6,157 nucleotides of DNA from Gaiellasilicea sp051005735 (lineage in GTDB: Bacteria; Actinomycetota; Thermoleophilia; Gaiellales; Gaiellaceae). The notes under the pieces are model-generated. The model was not told where the DNA came from. It was given only the letters and a program-made list of their open reading frames with translations, and did no database searches. Below are positions 3,289-6,157 of this stretch, piece after piece. Numbering within the stretch: position 1 is the first letter of the stretch; each line of letters begins with the position of its first letter. The DNA is taken from contig JBPCJB010000233.1 of NCBI GenBank assembly GCA_051005735.1, positions 1 to 6,157 of the forward strand. Reading direction: 5' to 3'. Both the position numbers and the translations under genes were made by a program.

Positions 3289-5810
3289 GAGCCGTCGTGA
3301 TGGCCGGAGGCGAGGGCACCCGCCTGCGACCGCTGACCTCCAACCAGCCGAAGCCGATGGTCCCGATCGTCGGCAAGCCGTGCATCGAGCACGTGCTCAA
3401 CCTGCTCAAGAGCCACGGTTTCGAGGACGTCGTCGTCACGCTCGCGTTCCTGCCGCAGGCGATCCGCAGCTACTTCGGGACGGGGGACACGCTCGGCCTG
3501 AACATCGAGTACTCGGTCGAGGAGCTGCCGCTCGGCACCGCGGGCTCTGTTCGGCTCGCCGGGTCGAAGCTCGACGAGACGTTCCTCGTGATCTCCGGCG
3601 ATGCGCTCTGTGACGTCGATCTCGGCGCGCTCGTCGCCTTCCACAAGGAGCAAGGCGCCGCCGTCACGATCGGGCTCAAGGCGGTCGACAACCCGCTCGA
3701 GTTCGGGATCGTGGTCACGGACGAGGATGGGAAGGTCGAGCGCTTCCTCGAGAAGCCGTCCTGGGGACAGGTCTTCTCGGACACCATCAACACCGGGATC
3801 TACGTCCTCGAGCCGGAGGTGCTCACTCACATCCCCACAGATGGGCCGTACGACTTCTCGAAGGAGCTCTTTCCTCTCCTGCTCGAGATGGGCCGGCCGC
3901 TCTACGGCTTCGTGCTCGACGGCTACTGGCAGGACATCGGCAACCTCGACCAGTACCGGCAGGCGAACTTCGACGCGCTCGACGAGAAGGTGCGCCTGAA
4001 CGTCGGCGGGATCCGCCTGCGCGGCAACGTCTGGCTCGGGGAGGGCGCCGAGATCGAGGACGTCGAGGAACTCGAGGGGCCGGCCTTCATCGGCAACTAC
4101 TCCCGGATCGCGCGCGGCGCCTCGGTCGGGCCGTACACGGTGCTCTCGAACGGGGTGACGCTCCGGGAGCGTGCCCGAACCGTCCGAACCGTGATCGACT
4201 CGGCCACCCACGTCGGCCGGAGCACCTTGATCGAAGGCGCGATCGTCGGTCGCTCGTGCGACATCCGAGACCACGTGCACATCCACGAGGGCGCGGCGAT
4301 CGGCGACGAGGTCACGATCGGCTCGGAGGCGAGCGTGATGCCGCACGTTCGCATCTATCCGTACAAGGAGGTCGAGACCGGCTCGCAGCTCTACGAGAAC
4401 CTGATCTTGGAGTCCCGCGCCTCGTTGCGTCTCTTCGGTCAGGACGGCGTGATGGGCCTCGTCAACGTCGATCTGACGCCGGAGACCGCAGTCCGGCTGG
4501 CGGCGGCGCTCGGCACCGCGCTCAAGCGGGGCGGCCGGGTCGTCGCGAGCCGCGACTCGGGTCCGGCGTGTCGCATGATCAAGCGTTGCCTGATCTCCGG
4601 CCTGAACGCGACCGGGGTGGACGTCGCCGACCTGCGCGTCTCGCCGCCAGCCGTCAGCAGGCACGTGCTGAAGACCCAGGCCTTCGCGGCGGCGATCCAC
4701 GTCGGTCAGAGCCATCTCGATCCCGAGGCGGTCTTCATCCGCATCTACGAGCCGCCCGGGATCCTCCTCACCCCCTCGCTCCAGAAGGAGATCGAGAAGA
4801 ACTTCACGCGCCAGGAGCTCCGGCGGGTGGGCGCCGAGGGTGTCGGCTCGGTCTCGTATCCCGCTCGGGTACGCGAGAGCTACGCGCAGGATCTGCTCGA
4901 CGGCCTCGATGTGGACGCGGTGCGGGAGCGAGGCTTCCGGATCGTGATCGACTACGGCTATTCGGCAGCCTCCTTCGTCGTCCCGCTCGTCGTAGGGCCG
5001 CTCGGCGTCGAGGCGATCTCTGCACACGGCTTCTTCGCCGAGGGAGGGGCGGGACAACAGACGCTCGCCCAGGCGGTCGGAAACGCGAAACGGCTCGTGA
5101 CCGCGATCGGCGCCGACCTCGGCGCCGTCTTCGACCGAGGGGCGGAGCGGCTCTACCTCGTGGACGAGCAGGGTCGGGAGGTTCCGGTCGAGCAGACGCT
5201 ACTACTCTTCCTGAAGCTCCTCGGCGCGAGCGGCAAGACGGGCAAGGTGGCGTTCCCGGTCACGGTGACGAGCCAGGTCGACGCACTGGTCGACGGCGCG
5301 CTCGAGGTCGTGAGGACGCCACACTCGCTCGCCGATCTCACGCGCGCCGCGAGCGGCGAGGGGATGGTGTTCGCCGGCGCCGTCGGCGGCGGCTACGTGT
5401 TCCCCGAGTTCCTGCCCGCCTACGACGCCGTTGCGAGCCTCGCGAAGCTCCTCGAGCTGCTCGCGCCCGTGCGGCGCCCGCTCTCCGAGCTCGTCGCAGA
5501 GCTGCCCCAGCCGACCTTGATCCACCGTCAGCTCGCCTGTCCGTGGGCGAAAAAGGGGCTCGTGATGCGGCTCCTGAACGAGCAGCTCGCCGGTCGCGAC
5601 CTCGACCTGACCGACGGGATCAAGCTGCTCGAGCCGCGCGGCTGGGCCCAGGTGCTGCCGGACCCCGACGAGCCGCTCCTGCATCTCTACGCCGAGGGCG
5701 AGACCGAGGAAGCCTCGGCCGAGCTCGAGCAGGAGGTGCGCGCGCTCGTCGAGGCGATCATGCAGGGAGAGGGCGCCGCACCGCGAATCACCGTAGAAGC
5801 CTCAAGCTGA
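3285..5810 (+). CDS. Sugar-1-phosphate nucleotidyltransferase fused to a degenerate phosphomannomutase-like domain
   Basis: The 841-residue protein has three parts. Residues 1-240 are a GT-A nucleotidyltransferase with GGEGTRLRPLT (8-18), PKPMVPIVGKP (22-32), SGDALCD (104-110), EKP (156-158), NTGIYVLEPE (169-178) and WQDIG (215-219). These match mannose-1-phosphate guanylyltransferase-type enzymes that make NDP-sugars. Residues about 243-385 are hexapeptide repeats of a left-handed beta-helix. Residues 387-841 follow the phosphomannomutase/phosphoglucomutase fold but with altered catalytic loops: GQSHLDP (474-480) for TASHNP, DRGAER (617-622) for DGDADR, AVGGGY (699-704) for GEMSGH, and LPDPDEP (791-797) for RPSGTEP. 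The N-terminal enzyme looks intact. The mutase part is probably inactive or repurposed. GDP-mannose is the likeliest product, but dTDP- or UDP-glucose chemistry is not excluded. The start is ATG 3285, inside the overlap with the upstream gene. The frame stays open further upstream, but that extension is antigenic shadow of the phosphatidyltransferase and has no family match. Confidence 0.88.
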   Translation: MRAVVMAGGEGTRLRPLTSNQPKPMVPIVGKPCIEHVLNLLKSHGFEDVVVTLAFLPQAIRSYFGTGDTLGLNIEYSVEELPLGTAGSVRLAGSKLDETFLVISGDALCDVDLGALVAFHKEQGAAVTIGLKAVDNPLEFGIVVTDEDGKVERFLEKPSWGQVFSDTINTGIYVLEPEVLTHIPTDGPYDFSKELFPLLLEMGRPLYGFVLDGYWQDIGNLDQYRQANFDALDEKVRLNVGGIRLRGNVWLGEGAEIEDVEELEGPAFIGNYSRIARGASVGPYTVLSNGVTLRERARTVRTVIDSATHVGRSTLIEGAIVGRSCDIRDHVHIHEGAAIGDEVTIGSEASVMPHVRIYPYKEVETGSQLYENLILESRASLRLFGQDGVMGLVNVDLTPETAVRLAAALGTALKRGGRVVASRDSGPACRMIKRCLISGLNATGVDVADLRVSPPAVSRHVLKTQAFAAAIHVGQSHLDPEAVFIRIYEPPGILLTPSLQKEIEKNFTRQELRRVGAEGVGSVSYPARVRESYAQDLLDGLDVDAVRERGFRIVIDYGYSAASFVVPLVVGPLGVEAISAHGFFAEGGAGQQTLAQAVGNAKRLVTAIGADLGAVFDRGAERLYLVDEQGREVPVEQTLLLFLKLLGASGKTGKVAFPVTVTSQVDALVDGALEVVRTPHSLADLTRAASGEGMVFAGAVGGGYVFPEFLPAYDAVASLAKLLELLAPVRRPLSELVAELPQPTLIHRQLACPWAKKGLVMRLLNEQLAGRDLDLTDGIKLLEPRGWAQVLPDPDEPLLHLYAEGETEEASAELEQEVRALVEAIMQGEGAAPRITVEASS

Positions 5811-5812
5811 GG
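5800..5812 (+). other. Short hairpin over the stop codon of the nucleotidyltransferase fusion
   Basis: CCTCA (5800-5804) pairs with TGAGG (5808-5812) around AGC, and the stem can be lengthened by a G-T and an A-T pair. It covers the TGA stop. There is no T-run after it, so termination is doubtful. It also touches the -35 box of the next promoter. Confidence 0.25.
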
Positions 5813-5841
5813 TTGACCCTCGCGCTCCGTGATGCTTTACT
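5813..5841 (+). promoter_or_regulatory. Promoter of the rsiG-like gene
   Basis: TTGACC (5813-5818), exactly 17 bp, then TTTACT (5836-5841) match the housekeeping -35 (5 of 6) and -10 (4 of 6) hexamers with ideal spacing. Transcription would start near 5848, leaving an 18-nt leader before GTG 5866. This promoter would let the regulatory gene be expressed separately from the upstream sugar-nucleotide gene, although read-through is possible across the 55-bp gap. Confidence 0.55.
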
Positions 5842-5865
5842 GAGACCCCGACGCGAAAGGCCAAA

Positions 5866-6144
5866 GTGGAGGATCGGCGAGAACAGGAAAACGACGTGGA
5901 GCCGCTGCCCGATCTGGGCTCGCTCTCCGACGACGAGTTGAAAGCACTCATCGACCGGCTCTCGGCCGAGGAGGATCAGGTCTCGTACCGGCGGCGACTC
6001 CTGCAGGGCAGGATCGACATCCTGCGCGCTGAGCGAACGGCGCGACTCAAGGGGACGGGAGGCGGCAGCGACGTCGACGTCGACCGGCTGACGGACATCC
6101 TTGCCGCGCGAGCCGCGCCGCAGGGCAACGACGAGGGTGCATGA
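5866..6144 (+). CDS. rsiG: RsiG-like c-di-GMP-dependent anti-sigma factor with a single binding motif
   Basis: This small, charged, helical protein of 92 residues carries an exact match to E(X)3S(X)2R(X)3Q(X)3D: E36, S40, R43, Q47 and D51, preceded by LSDDELKALIDRLSAEE (20-36). That motif is the cyclic di-GMP site of RsiG, which in Streptomyces binds a c-di-GMP dimer and sequesters the sigma factor WhiG. Streptomyces RsiG has two copies on two antiparallel helices. The Rubrobacter form has one and acts as a homodimer. One copy is present here, so the homodimeric type is inferred. A second short helix follows at about 71-83, after a GTGGGS linker. The start is GTG 5866 with AAAGG 5 nt upstream. 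GTG 5896, with AGGA 7 nt before it, is an equally good start and would remove 10 residues without touching the motif. Whether the partner here is WhiG is not visible in the window. Confidence 0.85.
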   Translation: MEDRREQENDVEPLPDLGSLSDDELKALIDRLSAEEDQVSYRRRLLQGRIDILRAERTARLKGTGGGSDVDVDRLTDILAARAAPQGNDEGA

Positions 6145-6157
6145 GCCACGTCTATTG
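6141..6157 (+). CDS. 5' start of a downstream gene (partial)
   Basis: ATG 6141 overlaps the stop of the rsiG-like gene as ATGA, the coupling already seen at 3285. Only MSHVY plus two bases of the next codon (TG-) are visible. The next codon would be Cys or Trp (or a stop). MSHVYC would fit the zinc-ribbon start of several actinobacterial FHA-domain or zinc-ribbon proteins, but five residues cannot prove this. Confidence 0.5.

Noticed and set aside
3078..5057. A 659-residue open frame on the minus strand
   Set aside because: It is the antisense shadow of the phosphatidyltransferase and nucleotidyltransferase genes, common in GC-rich DNA. Its product is low-complexity Arg/Asp/Val-rich with no recognisable motif.
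4256..5941. A 561-residue plus-strand frame overlapping the fusion and the rsiG-like gene
   Set aside because: It is very Arg-rich and reads a shifted frame of two clearly identified genes.

Overview
The window is GC-rich bacterial DNA with very strong G/C preference at third codon positions. It looks like an actinobacterium, probably a deep lineage such as Thermoleophilia or Rubrobacteria. The reasons are the single-motif RsiG-like gene, promoters whose -10 sits about 6 nt before a start codon, and the gene families present. The lineage is inferred from content, not from a marker gene.

Layout. Positions 1-68 are the tail of an unrecognised gene. Positions 99-173 are a complete tRNA-Pro(GGG). 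Positions 174-438 hold no gene but are structured: a perfect 12-bp hairpin, a second small hairpin, two 21-bp direct copies at a 23-bp period, and the promoter or leader of the next gene. Positions 439-1455 encode a secreted GH99-type endo-alpha-mannosidase. A 161-165 bp MITE-like element with perfect 18-bp terminal inverted repeats fills the gap between this gene and the convergent hutF (formimidoylglutamate deiminase, minus strand, 1598-2626). The element supplies the last codons and stop of hutF and directly abuts (or contributes to) the stop of the GH99 gene. A 110-bp divergent promoter region follows. Then come a CDP-alcohol phosphatidyltransferase (2737-3288) and, with an ATGA overlap, an 841-residue sugar-1-phosphate nucleotidyltransferase fused to a phosphomannomutase-like domain (3285-5810). 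After a good -35/-10 promoter comes a 92-residue RsiG-like protein (5866-6144). The window closes on the first codons of another gene that overlaps it by ATGA (6141 onward).

How the parts fit. The phosphatidyltransferase and the nucleotidyltransferase fusion look co-transcribed and translationally coupled, which suggests envelope phospholipid or glycolipid synthesis together with activated-sugar supply. The small protein carries an exact copy of the E(X)3S(X)2R(X)3Q(X)3D motif with which Streptomyces and Rubrobacter RsiG bind cyclic di-GMP to hold the sigma factor WhiG. This is the most notable find. It has only one motif copy, as in the proposed ancestral homodimeric form. Other points of interest are the PMM-like domain, which has lost recognisable residues in all four catalytic loops, and the MITE-like element placed exactly between two convergent genes.
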